DNA from: a virus
DNA length: 48,722 bases
Strand: one strand, 5' to 3'
Virus record (IMG/VR): IMGVR_UViG_3300027708_000108
Coordinates: 1-48,722 of that record
Shown here in pieces: positions 9,527 to 17,789 of this stretch; the stretch's first letter is position 1; each line of letters opens with the position of its first letter. Position numbers and translations under genes: made by a program. The notes beneath the pieces were generated by a model. It saw nothing but the letters and a program-made list of their open reading frames with translations. It was not told where the DNA came from and did not search any database.

Positions 9527-9871
9527 ATGGGCATCATCACGATCGATCCGGCAAAGAAGGCAGCTATCGATACCAAGAAGGCACAGGCCGAGCTGGATCG
9601 ATGGTTTGCCGACAAGGTGATTGAGGGATTCACGACCGAGAGTGGTTGGCGTCTTGGCATTGAGCCAAACGATGTGACGCTACTGACGGGCCAGTTCGTC
9701 CTCGCCAAGGAGGCTGACGCCGCCGGCCTCGAGCTGCCGCCCGTGATCGACATGGCAGGGGCAGCTCATCAGTTGTCCATGAGTGATCTGACGGCCCTCA
9801 TGCTTTCCTACGGCCAGTTCCGTGCCGAGCTTTCCGCCGAATACTCCCAGCGTAAGGCAGCAATTGAGTGA
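9527..9871 (+). CDS. DUF4376-like tail-associated protein
   Basis: 114 residues. The central pattern GWRLGIEPNDVTLLTGQF, then a Met/Leu helix (LSMSDLTALMLSYGQFRAEL), matches my memory of the DUF4376 domain, typical of small phage proteins coded next to tail fibres. Function is unknown; association with fibre assembly is a guess based on location. The stop overlaps the GTG start of the larger fibre gene (GTGA). Confidence 0.5.
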   Translation: MGIITIDPAKKAAIDTKKAQAELDRWFADKVIEGFTTESGWRLGIEPNDVTLLTGQFVLAKEADAAGLELPPVIDMAGAAHQLSMSDLTALMLSYGQFRAELSAEYSQRKAAIE

Positions 9872-12156
9872 ATCCTCAATACCAGCAACGACGCGGCACC
9901 GCCGCCAAGCTCATCGCCGCCAACGAGCTGCCGCTGGATGGGCAGATCTACTTTGAGAAGGACACAAACCGTCTCAAGGTTGGCGATGGAGTGCGGCGGT
10001 ACAACGATTTGCCGTACCTCACGGCCACCCCGACAATCTCGGAAGTGGTTGGGCTGACCTCGGCCCTCAATGGCAAGCAGGCGGCCGGCAGCTACGCGGC
10101 CTTGGTGCATGGCCACAGCTCGTCCGAGATAACGGATTTCGCCTCGGCCGTGGCGACTGTATCTCCTTCCACGACGAATGCCAGCCTGCTGACAACAGGA
10201 ACGCTTGATGCGGCACGGTTGCCGGCATCGGCCGTAATAACCACCGATAGTCGGTTGTCGGATTCTAGAACGCCACTATCTCATACGCATTCCGGTTCCG
10301 ATATCGTCAGCGGCACCATTGCCCCGGCTTACCTTGGTTCCGGCACAGCAAATACCACTTCGTTCTTGCGTGGCGACGGTGCGTGGTCTTCTCCAACATC
10401 GACAACTGCCACAAGCATGACGTTTGCCCTCGCCGGCACCACTGTGATGCAGCTTGGAACTACTTCCAGCACTCACAAAGGGAGGTTCTACGGTGAAGCC
10501 ATTGGCGAACCGTGGGGCATCGGGGCGCGCCATACCGCTGGTGGCGGCGCGGTATATTTTGGTGCCACCGATGCTGGTGCAACGCCGTCTGCGCAGATTA
10601 GTAACGTAAGCGGCGTAGCATTGATGACTCTCACAAATGGTGGAGCCGTCAGCATTCCAGGCAGCTTGTCGGTCGCTGGCAACGCCGTGGTGGTCACGAA
10701 TGATTCACGATTGTCGGACTCGAGAAACCCGACATCGCATACCCACGGAAACATCAGCAACGCGGGAGCCATCGGCACGACGGCCCAGCTCCCGATTATC
10801 ACGACCACCAGCGGTGTGCTAACCACCGGCGCGTTCGGAACCACATCGGGCAGTTTTTGCCAAGGGAATGACGGCCGGCTATCCGACGCTCGCACCCCCG
10901 TCAGCCATACCCATGCCGCCTCCGATATTGTCAGCGGCTACATCGCACCGGCTCGGCTTGGAAGCGGCACGGCCGACAGCACTACGTTCCTTCGTGGCGA
11001 CGGCACTTGGCAAGTAGGCACTGGCGGATCGGGGTCAGGCATCACTCAGGCCGACGCTGATGTGCGGTATGTCAACGCGGCTGGCGACTCCATGACGGGA
11101 TCGCTCTCCATTTCGCAGAACGCTGGAAATACCTTTCTCGTCAGCCTGGTCAACGGATCTAGCTACACCTACCTAAACGGTGGAACGTACATCTCAGGCC
11201 GATTCGGCCCGCGACCCGTAAACGACGGCTACTGCACGATGACCTATAGCTGGGACACCGTTGCAAGCAATAACTACTGGAGTACGGACTACTCCAGCAC
11301 TGCCGTCACATTTTCTCTCTCAACTGCTGGAACGTCTTCCACTAAGGTGACATTCGGAAGCACTGGTGGCATCACCGCCACTGGGCAGATCGCGGGTGCG
11401 ACTTGCGTAGCCACTGGCGGCAGGAGTTTGTTCACGGCTGTGACCGAAGCGTATGCCGTGGGTGCTAGATACAGTTCCGCTACCGGCGCGGGTTATGTCT
11501 ACTTCGGCGCGACAGACGCCACCAGCACTCCCGGCATGCAGATCAGTCGCGCCGGTGGTGGCGTGATGATCTCCTGCACCGATGCTGGTGCTGTGAGCAT
11601 TCCTGGCAGTCTGTCTGTTGCTGGCAATGCCGTTGTTGTCACGACTGATTCCAGATTGTCGGACTCACGAAGCCCCACTTCGCATTCACACGGCAACATA
11701 ACAAACGCTGGTGCTATCGGCACCACCTCTGGCTTGCCGATCATCACGACCACAAGCGGAGTGTTGACTGTCGGTTCCTTCGGCTCGACCGCTGGCAGTT
11801 TTTGTCAGGGCAATGATTCGCGACTGTCTGATTCGCGCACACCGCTCACGCATACCCATGCAGCCACAGATATTGTGAGCGGCACGCTGGATGTGGCGCG
11901 GCTCCCGGCCCATACCCACAACGCTTCTGACATCAACGCTGGTGTGCTAGCGGAAGCCCGCATCCCGACATCAGTCATCAAGGTCATCGAAGCGGCCAAT
12001 CTCTTGTCTATGCCGGCCGGTGCGGCGGGATACATCTATGTGGCGTTGGACACCAACAAAATCTATCGCTGGTCTTCCAGTGCTGGACAGATGATTGAGC
12101 TGGCACCGATACCGACAACACTCATAACCCGCGGAACCATCTTCGCCCTTTCGTGA
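9868..12156 (+). CDS. Long tail fibre with repeated modules
   Basis: 762 residues from GTG 9868. The first ~50 residues (QQRRGTAAKLIAANELPLDG, then RLKVGDGVRRYNDLPYL) match the N-terminal domain shared by Mtd-like and other phage receptor-binding proteins. The body contains five copies of a SRLSDSRTP.SHTH...DIVSG unit and a duplicated module of ~150 residues (see the repeat entry). Such units build trimeric beta-helical shafts. The C-terminus (IYVALDTNKIYRWSSSAGQM) is short. A receptor-binding role at the virion surface is likely. Confidence 0.75.
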   Translation: MNPQYQQRRGTAAKLIAANELPLDGQIYFEKDTNRLKVGDGVRRYNDLPYLTATPTISEVVGLTSALNGKQAAGSYAALVHGHSSSEITDFASAVATVSPSTTNASLLTTGTLDAARLPASAVITTDSRLSDSRTPLSHTHSGSDIVSGTIAPAYLGSGTANTTSFLRGDGAWSSPTSTTATSMTFALAGTTVMQLGTTSSTHKGRFYGEAIGEPWGIGARHTAGGGAVYFGATDAGATPSAQISNVSGVALMTLTNGGAVSIPGSLSVAGNAVVVTNDSRLSDSRNPTSHTHGNISNAGAIGTTAQLPIITTTSGVLTTGAFGTTSGSFCQGNDGRLSDARTPVSHTHAASDIVSGYIAPARLGSGTADSTTFLRGDGTWQVGTGGSGSGITQADADVRYVNAAGDSMTGSLSISQNAGNTFLVSLVNGSSYTYLNGGTYISGRFGPRPVNDGYCTMTYSWDTVASNNYWSTDYSSTAVTFSLSTAGTSSTKVTFGSTGGITATGQIAGATCVATGGRSLFTAVTEAYAVGARYSSATGAGYVYFGATDATSTPGMQISRAGGGVMISCTDAGAVSIPGSLSVAGNAVVVTTDSRLSDSRSPTSHSHGNITNAGAIGTTSGLPIITTTSGVLTVGSFGSTAGSFCQGNDSRLSDSRTPLTHTHAATDIVSGTLDVARLPAHTHNASDINAGVLAEARIPTSVIKVIEAANLLSMPAGAAGYIYVALDTNKIYRWSSSAGQMIELAPIPTTLITRGTIFALS
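10489..11882 (+). repeat. Two diverged copies of a ~450-nt module inside the long fibre gene
   Basis: Approximately 10489-10938 and 11427-11882 encode the same module: YFGATDA, then AVSIPGSLSVAGNAVVVT, SRLSDSR.PTSH.HGNI, AGAIGTT and GSFCQGND.RLSD. Protein identity is high while the DNA has drifted at many third positions, so the duplication is old and kept in frame by selection. The intervening ~490 nt encodes a different segment. Confidence 0.75.
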
Positions 12157-12162
12157 GACATC

Positions 12163-12534
12163 ATGGCTAACCCCAATATCAATTCGCCAGCGTCCTGCTA
12201 CGGGAACAATGCTCAGGTTTCGTTGTCTACCACCACCGAAACACAGCTCATGTCAAACGCCGCCAACAGCGGCAAGCTGTTCTTGGTGGATTCGATCATC
12301 CTCACGAACGTCAGTGCCGCCGCCGTCAACGTCTATGTGACGATGTGGAACGCTGCGACAAACACAGGCACCAGCACCCGACTTGCCCACAACGTAGCTA
12401 TGGCGGCTGGCACCACGCTTGTAGTCTCCAACAAGTCGCACAACGTAAACCTCAAAGAGACTCAGTCCATCTACTGCACAGCGACGGTTGCTAACGCCGT
12501 CACATGCACAGCGTTTTGGAAGGAGTTCACTTGA
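12163..12534 (+). CDS. Small beta-sandwich-like virion protein
   Basis: 123 residues. Beta-rich pattern with Asn/Thr/Ala-rich strands (LFLVDSIILTNVSAAAVNVY). The N-terminus MANPNINSP resembles MANPDLARP of the gene at 12768, and both have a similar length and strand pattern (a hydrophobic strand plus N(V/T)(S/T)AAA), so the two are probable paralogues. They lie between fibre genes and adhesion-type genes, so a head- or tail-decoration role is plausible. Confidence 0.55.
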   Translation: MANPNINSPASCYGNNAQVSLSTTTETQLMSNAANSGKLFLVDSIILTNVSAAAVNVYVTMWNAATNTGTSTRLAHNVAMAAGTTLVVSNKSHNVNLKETQSIYCTATVANAVTCTAFWKEFT

Positions 12535-12767
12535 GGCGTGAGCGCAGCACCATTGATTCAAAGCTCGCGATTAACCCTCGCCAGAACACAGGGGTATTCA
12601 CCATCGGTGCGCACCCAGAGGAAGACGGCAAGGTGGGTGCATGCTCTTTCGTGCGACTGTGGACGGGTGTCGAATGCATTGACACCCTGACAGATGACCT
12701 ACCTCCATCAACCGTATTTCCGCTTTTTTACTTTGCTGAAGTGATGCCTTTTTTCTGGAGCAAATAA
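12531..12767 (+). CDS. Small unknown protein with TTG start
   Basis: 78 residues. I chose TTG 12531 as start: it overlaps the previous stop (TTGA) and has AAGGAG at 12520-12525 with a 5-nt spacer. Upstream in-frame starts would place the site inside the coding region. The protein is mixed in composition and ends in the hydrophobic FPLFYFAEVMPFFWSK. No family recognised. It separates two paralogous beta-sandwich genes. Confidence 0.5.
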   Translation: MRRERSTIDSKLAINPRQNTGVFTIGAHPEEDGKVGACSFVRLWTGVECIDTLTDDLPPSTVFPLFYFAEVMPFFWSK

Positions 12768-13124
12768 ATGGCTAACCCCGATCTCGCCAGGCCAGCAAAG
12801 GTCGAGGCTCACCAGACAATGCTGAAGCCGTCCAATGCTACCGCGGTGACGGTGCTGACATGCCCCACTGATTCGGTGATGCGGCTACGAACCATCTATG
12901 TTGCCAACACCACTGCCGCGGCGCAGACGTTTAACTTGTACATCCAGCGATCCAGCGTGAACTACTTCCTCCACACTGGCGTGACGGTGCCGATCAAGAA
13001 TCTTTTCAATGCGACCACCGTAGATGACGCGCTGTACCTCGAGGCTGGCGACATCTTGCTCTTCAACCAGGCGGCGACCTCTGCGGCCCTCACCCTCTTC
13101 GTTGCCTACGAACTGGTGACTTGA
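12768..13124 (+). CDS. Small beta-sandwich-like virion protein, paralogue of the 12163 gene
   Basis: 118 residues, starting directly after the previous stop. Strand pattern VMRLRTIYVANTTAAAQTFN parallels the 12163 product, as does the N-terminus. Such single-domain beta proteins in adsorption clusters are often decoration or adaptor proteins; nothing here proves it. The stop overlaps the ATG of the next gene (TGATG). Confidence 0.55.
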   Translation: MANPDLARPAKVEAHQTMLKPSNATAVTVLTCPTDSVMRLRTIYVANTTAAAQTFNLYIQRSSVNYFLHTGVTVPIKNLFNATTVDDALYLEAGDILLFNQAATSAALTLFVAYELVT

Positions 13125-13642
13125 TGGCGAAGCCGAACTTCGGGTTCAAGGGCGACGGCATCACAGCGGCCAATGCGATGGCCGCGGGAGCTAGCGTCAC
13201 CGCAGGCACCTACGTTTACTTAACACAGTTGAGCGCGATCACGCCTTCGACCACTTATCCTCCAATGGCCTCCGATCCCGGCTCACAGTCGGCACTGTTC
13301 TCAAGCCCAAGCACCCAATGGACATCGCTGTTTGGTGCGACCACATCCACTTCTGGCACGGCATCGTCGCCTTACTCTGCCAGCTTCAGCGGAATCGACT
13401 TTTCATCTTGCACCATCAGTGTCGCTCTAGGAACACTAAGAGTCACCGGAACCGCCAGCGGAGACACGACGTTTGCAGTGATCGCTGACGGCAGCAACGC
13501 CGTTCTGGCCGCTGTTGGTGACTACAACGGCTTTGACACCACGGCCATCAATTGGACGATAACGGGCGTTAACGGCAGCATACGCCTTGATGGATCACAG
13601 ATCGCAGCATCCGGCCTCAACATCTGGTTGATTCCAAACTAA
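13124..13642 (+). CDS. Virion protein sharing an N-terminal segment with its downstream neighbour
   Basis: 172 residues from ATG 13124. The first ~40 residues (PNFGFKGDGITAANAMAAGA, then YVYLTQLSAITP) align with the start of the next gene product (DNYGFRGDALTPAAAFAAGA, then YQYAVQLNYVTP), while the C-terminal parts differ. This looks like a common virion-anchoring or trimerisation segment followed by an exchangeable Ser/Thr/Gly-rich beta domain. Adsorption or decoration function is inferred from position. Confidence 0.55.
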   Translation: MAKPNFGFKGDGITAANAMAAGASVTAGTYVYLTQLSAITPSTTYPPMASDPGSQSALFSSPSTQWTSLFGATTSTSGTASSPYSASFSGIDFSSCTISVALGTLRVTGTASGDTTFAVIADGSNAVLAAVGDYNGFDTTAINWTITGVNGSIRLDGSQIAASGLNIWLIPN

Positions 13643-14613
13643 TGCCGCGCGACAACTACGGATTTCGAGGCGATGCGTTAACGCCAGCAGCAGCATTCGC
13701 TGCCGGTGCGGCTGTGTCGTCACAGGAATACCAGTACGCTGTGCAGTTGAATTATGTCACGCCAGTTTCTGACGGGCCGACGTTTGATAACGTCACGACT
13801 TGGACGCAATCAGACACTGCTTCATCCACCACTTGGTCAGCTACGGGCAGCGGAACCAACACTCTTGCGGTGTCAAACTCTGTTGCCGGTACATCCAAGT
13901 ATGGACACCACTATGTTGAGTTCACTCTGGCGAGTGCCTGCATTCTTGATATCGACAATTGGCAGTTCGACGGCAGTTACCCAGTGGTCAGCGGAATCGA
14001 CTACCCATGCATCTCCACTAGCGGCGCGTTCCCCGGTTTTTCTTTGGATAAAGACGGCAGGCGGCGATCTGACCTGCCGTATCGATACGGGACTATCGTC
14101 GCGACCAAACCTATTCGTTACGCATTGTCCGCAGGTACATGGCGATTGGAATGGACTTATGCTGGAAATGGCGCAGCGACAAAGACTTCAAGCTTCACCG
14201 CTGTTTTGAGTACGCTCCCCTCGTACACCAAGTCCTTCAATAACAACAATGGAACAACAGGGCAGAAGGCATTCCAAGGTCTTGGAACCGATAAACTGAT
14301 CTTGTACGCGATGCCGGGAAACTCCGTTTCTGTGCGCTATGCCACTAATCAAACTGATACGACATTCGCCTTTGGTCTTGCCACTGGCAACTCCGTAACT
14401 GTGTCTGTGAACTACTACGATATCACTGCAAGCGGTAGATCGTACCTGACTTCCAACGGGTGGGGTTTCGATGACAAGCCGCAGAACTACATAAAACTGA
14501 TTACTGGAGCGACCACCCTTACGATTCCCGCTATGGGTGTCACCCGCACTACAGCGGGCATTGGCGTAAGCGGCACCACCAATCAATCAATGACCATCAC
14601 CATCGTCAGCTAA
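13642..14613 (+). CDS. Virion protein with shared N-terminal anchor and long beta-rich body
   Basis: 323 residues, start overlapping the previous stop (TAATG). Residues 1-42 match the N-terminus of the 13124 product. The rest is rich in Ser, Thr, Tyr, Asn and Gly with predicted beta strands (FTLASACILDIDNWQFDGSY), like carbohydrate-binding or fibre-tip domains, but no specific fold is recognised. It ends 15 nt before the sulfotransferase-like gene. Probably a surface protein of the virion. Confidence 0.55.
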   Translation: MPRDNYGFRGDALTPAAAFAAGAAVSSQEYQYAVQLNYVTPVSDGPTFDNVTTWTQSDTASSTTWSATGSGTNTLAVSNSVAGTSKYGHHYVEFTLASACILDIDNWQFDGSYPVVSGIDYPCISTSGAFPGFSLDKDGRRRSDLPYRYGTIVATKPIRYALSAGTWRLEWTYAGNGAATKTSSFTAVLSTLPSYTKSFNNNNGTTGQKAFQGLGTDKLILYAMPGNSVSVRYATNQTDTTFAFGLATGNSVTVSVNYYDITASGRSYLTSNGWGFDDKPQNYIKLITGATTLTIPAMGVTRTTAGIGVSGTTNQSMTITIVS

Positions 14614-14628
14614 CCAAGCGAGGCACTG

Positions 14629-15156
14629 ATGCAGGGCGCAAAACTGACTCTTCCCAATGGCAAGCGATTCGCAGTGGTGGCCCGCTCTGGTAGCTACTCC
14701 ATCTGCTGGCAGTCGCTGCCCGAAGAACTGCAACATGTTCCTGCTGGTTCACAGCGTTGGCACCCCATCTCTGCCTCTCCCTACAAGGGGCGTCTTGAGG
14801 AAACAGACGAGCCTGTCGGAATGTGCTGTATGGTGCGTGACCCTGTCGAGCGGTTCCGATCATCCTGCGCCCGCCAGCAATGCACACCCGAAGAGGGGCT
14901 TGGGCGAACGGAGTTTGACGTTCACTTCTGGTCGCTTGGGCAGATGGGCCTCCTTGCCGAAGGGGTGACCTACTTCCGGTTTCCTGACCAGCTTGAAGCC
15001 TGTGCCGAATGGCTGGGCCTGCCCACTCCTGTCCAGCAGCTCAATGCGGAGGCCGACGAAGGAAAACCAGACCTGACGGCCGAGCAGGAGGCCGCGGTTC
15101 GAGCTGCTTACGCAGACGATATCGCCCTGTGGGAATCGTTGCAGCCGCAGCCATAA
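14629..15156 (+). CDS. Sulfotransferase-like protein
   Basis: 175 residues. FAVVARSGSYSI at residues ~13-25 fits the 5'-phosphosulfate-binding loop of PAPS-dependent sulfotransferases (RSG(S/T) type). MVRDPVERFRSSCA at ~64-77 fits the 3'-phosphate-binding motif (RDP..R..S). YFRFPDQLEACAEWLGLP later fits the region before the final helix. It is shorter than usual (250-300 residues), so it is a minimal or trimmed version. If active it would transfer sulfate from PAPS to a glycan, protein or small molecule. Its place among adsorption genes suggests modification of the virion or the host surface; that part is inference. Confidence 0.6.
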   Translation: MQGAKLTLPNGKRFAVVARSGSYSICWQSLPEELQHVPAGSQRWHPISASPYKGRLEETDEPVGMCCMVRDPVERFRSSCARQQCTPEEGLGRTEFDVHFWSLGQMGLLAEGVTYFRFPDQLEACAEWLGLPTPVQQLNAEADEGKPDLTAEQEAAVRAAYADDIALWESLQPQP

Positions 15157-15180
15157 GCACATCAGTCGCAGGAGACAATC

Positions 15181-16680
15181 ATGGCCGGCCCACTGATCGA
15201 AATGTTGCAGGGTTTGCGTGCGCGGAGGCAGAAGCGCCTAGCCGGCTGGGGCGGCGGCGGCACCCCCGGCATGCGGGACATCATCAGCCCGCTTGATTCA
15301 CAGTCGATGATGGATCGCGCCCAGGGCGTGGACATCAGCACCGCCATGCCCTCCACCAGGATGCAGACCCAGTTCTCAGAGCCGATGCAGGAGTCATTTG
15401 CTGCCTCGCAGCTCCCCCGGCCCGAAGCCAGCTCGACGGTGGTTGAGCAGCAGATGGCTCCGGAAGAGGGGCCAGCTCGACGCTCTCCTTTTATGACCGC
15501 TGCCGGCAGCAATGCCGTCGCCAATCCCATGCAAGACTCGCAGTGCGAGGACGGCTTCTGCCCCACTGGGCCGCAGATGCAGCAGTATCCTATTGAGATG
15601 TCGCAAGGAATGCCGCAGGGGATGCAGCAGTCCATGCCGCAGGCACCGCAGCAGCAGGGGCTTAACCCTCGCGACTACGGAATCACTTTGTCCCCCGGCG
15701 AAATTCTTACTCGAGTTGGGCCGCCGCAGGGTGGATCGACCGCAGCTCCAGCTCAAGGCATGATCTCTCCGCAGGCTGGGGTGCCGATGGCAGCAGCTCC
15801 TGCCGCAGCTCCCGTACCCAATGAGCCGTTCGCAAAGTTCCAAGAGAACTTCAAGAATTTCGCTGCGGATCCCGCAAATGCGACTTGGCTCAACCACGCC
15901 ACCTCGGCGGCAGACCAAGCCAACGCTTTCTTCAAGTTGTCGCAGACGGCACAGCACCCAAGCGAGAAGCACTGGTATCGCCAAGCTGCCAACCAGTGGG
16001 GCATGGAGGCAATGAACGGCCTCAAGGCTGCGATCATGCAGTCTGACGCCCAACAGCGACGAGCCTTGGTTGAGCGTGGGATGAACAAGGACACGCTTGG
16101 CGGGCAGACCGAAGAGATGATGAACTTCCTGACCGGCAACAATCCCGAGCTAGGCCCAGAAGAGCGAGCTGCCGTCTATGTCGGTCGATATCGCCAGATG
16201 ACCGGCGCGCCGGCATACCAGACCGAGGCCGAGATGGTGGCCGATCCTCAGTTCAAGACGGCTCGATCGATTGCTCACGCCAGCAACATCGCTGGGATGG
16301 CGGTAAACAACGCCGCGGCAGGCGGTTCACCGTGGGGCGATGCTGCTGCCAGGGCCGCTGGTGCCGAGCCAGCCTACAGCCAAGCCCTCGCACACTACGG
16401 CAACATGCCGTTTGAGGCGGCAGCTCACGAAATCCAAACTCGATTCGTGCCGGCCTACACTCGAGCGCTCACGACCGCGAACAAGAGCTTCGCACCCGAG
16501 GATCGGATGACTCCTGCCGAGGTGCAGAACGCTGCTTATCTGGCTGGCGTCACGCTCCAGAGTCACATCTATTACGCCCAGCAGCCCGAGCCTGCACCAG
16601 AGCCGGCACCGCAGCAGGAAGACGCAAAGCCGGCGACGGCCACGCCACCGGCTCCCCGTAGACGCACCTCCAACAAGTGA
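15181..16680 (+). CDS. Putative internal virion protein, Gln/Met-rich linker
   Basis: 499 residues; start supported by AGGAGACA. Residues 1-210 are rich in Gln, Met, Pro and Ala and likely unstructured (repeats of the type MSQGMPQGMQQSMPQ). Residues ~215-460 form an alpha-helical domain (FKNFAADPANATWLNHATSA) of unknown family. The C-terminus is Pro/Glu-rich. It lies upstream of a hydrophobic Gly-rich protein and the giant putative ejection protein; a role in the internal core or ejection apparatus is possible. No enzymatic motif is visible. Confidence 0.5.
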   Translation: MAGPLIEMLQGLRARRQKRLAGWGGGGTPGMRDIISPLDSQSMMDRAQGVDISTAMPSTRMQTQFSEPMQESFAASQLPRPEASSTVVEQQMAPEEGPARRSPFMTAAGSNAVANPMQDSQCEDGFCPTGPQMQQYPIEMSQGMPQGMQQSMPQAPQQQGLNPRDYGITLSPGEILTRVGPPQGGSTAAPAQGMISPQAGVPMAAAPAAAPVPNEPFAKFQENFKNFAADPANATWLNHATSAADQANAFFKLSQTAQHPSEKHWYRQAANQWGMEAMNGLKAAIMQSDAQQRRALVERGMNKDTLGGQTEEMMNFLTGNNPELGPEERAAVYVGRYRQMTGAPAYQTEAEMVADPQFKTARSIAHASNIAGMAVNNAAAGGSPWGDAAARAAGAEPAYSQALAHYGNMPFEAAAHEIQTRFVPAYTRALTTANKSFAPEDRMTPAEVQNAAYLAGVTLQSHIYYAQQPEPAPEPAPQQEDAKPATATPPAPRRRTSNK

Positions 16681-16688
16681 CCTAGCAC

Positions 16689-17060
16689 ATGTCCGCACTC
16701 ATCCCAGCTCTCATCTCGCTCCTTTTGTCTGGCCGCGGCCGTGGTGGCGGTGGCGGCGGCGGCGGATATTCCGGTGGCTCCGGTCGCAGTAGTGGCTATG
16801 GCCGTGGCCGTTATCCACGCGAGCCGAAAGAACCAAAGGCACCACGGGAACCTCGAGCCAAACCGTTCGATCCGCAGGCAGATCTCGACAAGAAGGCCGG
16901 CCAAGACATGCACAGCGATGCATTCAAGTTTGGCCCCGACAAGTCGAGCAACGATTTCTGGAATGACATCTTCAAATCTTACAACGCAGATTCGGAGATT
17001 CCCGAGCCACAGATGCCGAATCCGTTCAAGCAGAAGCGGGCCTCCGAGGACAATGAGTAA
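16689..17060 (+). CDS. Gly-rich protein with hydrophobic N-terminus
   Basis: 123 residues. A short hydrophobic start (LIPALISLLLSG) is followed by a run of eight glycines, a Gly/Ser/Arg/Tyr-rich stretch, a Lys/Pro/Glu-rich linker and an acidic tail. The hydrophobic segment is short for a full membrane span. The stop overlaps the next ATG (TAATG), and that next protein also starts with a hydrophobic Gly-rich segment, so both may interact with membranes or one another. Confidence 0.5.
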   Translation: MSALIPALISLLLSGRGRGGGGGGGGYSGGSGRSSGYGRGRYPREPKEPKAPREPRAKPFDPQADLDKKAGQDMHSDAFKFGPDKSSNDFWNDIFKSYNADSEIPEPQMPNPFKQKRASEDNE

Positions 17061-17788
17061 TGTTTGGCATTGGCCTACTCCTTGGCGGATTGGTGGGTCA
17101 CGCCGCGGCCGGTGCGGCAGCTAGAACCGCTATGCACCATCCCCTATTGGGTGGCCTCATGTCCCGCCGCGGCGGCGGTGCTGGTGGTAGCCAAGGCGTC
17201 AGCGGCATCAGCTCGCCAGGGGCGTCCGAATCACCCACTACAGTGAAGCAGCCGCAGCAGGAGCAGCCTTTGCAGCAGCCTGCCGAGCAGCAGGCACAGC
17301 AGCAGGAGCAGCAGCAGGCACCGCGACCACAGGAACCACCACCGATGGCGCAGGAGGTGTCCACCGAGCTGAAGCAGCAGCCGACGCTCGCCACCAAAGA
17401 AGCACAGCCCAGCAATCCGACCACGCCAATCAAGCCACTTGAGGGTCTGCTCGACAACGAGGCATCGCCTGCACCACCACCGCCTCGGCCAATCGAAGGT
17501 ACGCCAGTGGATGCGCCGCAGCCCGTGGTGTCGCTCGCTGCCAATACTCCACCCACCACAACGCCCGAGGGTGACACGTTTCCCAACGCACCGCCGATCG
17601 GGCCGACGTTCATGCCAGACAAGAACTCGCAGCTCCCGCCACGCACCTTCTTCGTCGCACCGGACGGCAACCCATCCAAAGCCATCGACACATCGACCAA
17701 GGTGAACAACAGCAGCCCAGGCTACGCCACGGTGGGCATGTCATCGCCTGCCTCTGCTGCTCCACAGTTCAGCTATTTGAGGAGGTAG
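17060..17788 (+). CDS. Gln/Pro-rich protein with membrane-seeking N-terminus
   Basis: 242 residues. Residues 1-22 (MFGIGLLLGGLVGHAAAGAA) are glycine-zipper-like and hydrophobic. Residues 60-115 are almost entirely Gln, Glu, Pro and Ala, followed by Pro/Thr-rich sequence and a short ordered-looking end (RTFFVAPDGNPSKAI). Most of it should be disordered. Placed immediately before the 1141-residue protein, it may be an accessory of the ejection core. No family recognised. Confidence 0.5.
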   Translation: MFGIGLLLGGLVGHAAAGAAARTAMHHPLLGGLMSRRGGGAGGSQGVSGISSPGASESPTTVKQPQQEQPLQQPAEQQAQQQEQQQAPRPQEPPPMAQEVSTELKQQPTLATKEAQPSNPTTPIKPLEGLLDNEASPAPPPPRPIEGTPVDAPQPVVSLAANTPPTTTPEGDTFPNAPPIGPTFMPDKNSQLPPRTFFVAPDGNPSKAIDTSTKVNNSSPGYATVGMSSPASAAPQFSYLRR

Positions 17789-17789
17789 C

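Noticed and set aside
9868-12156. Diversity-generating retroelement targeting the fibre
   Set aside because: The N-terminus is Mtd-like, but there is no reverse transcriptase, no template repeat and no adenine-biased variable C-terminus in the window.
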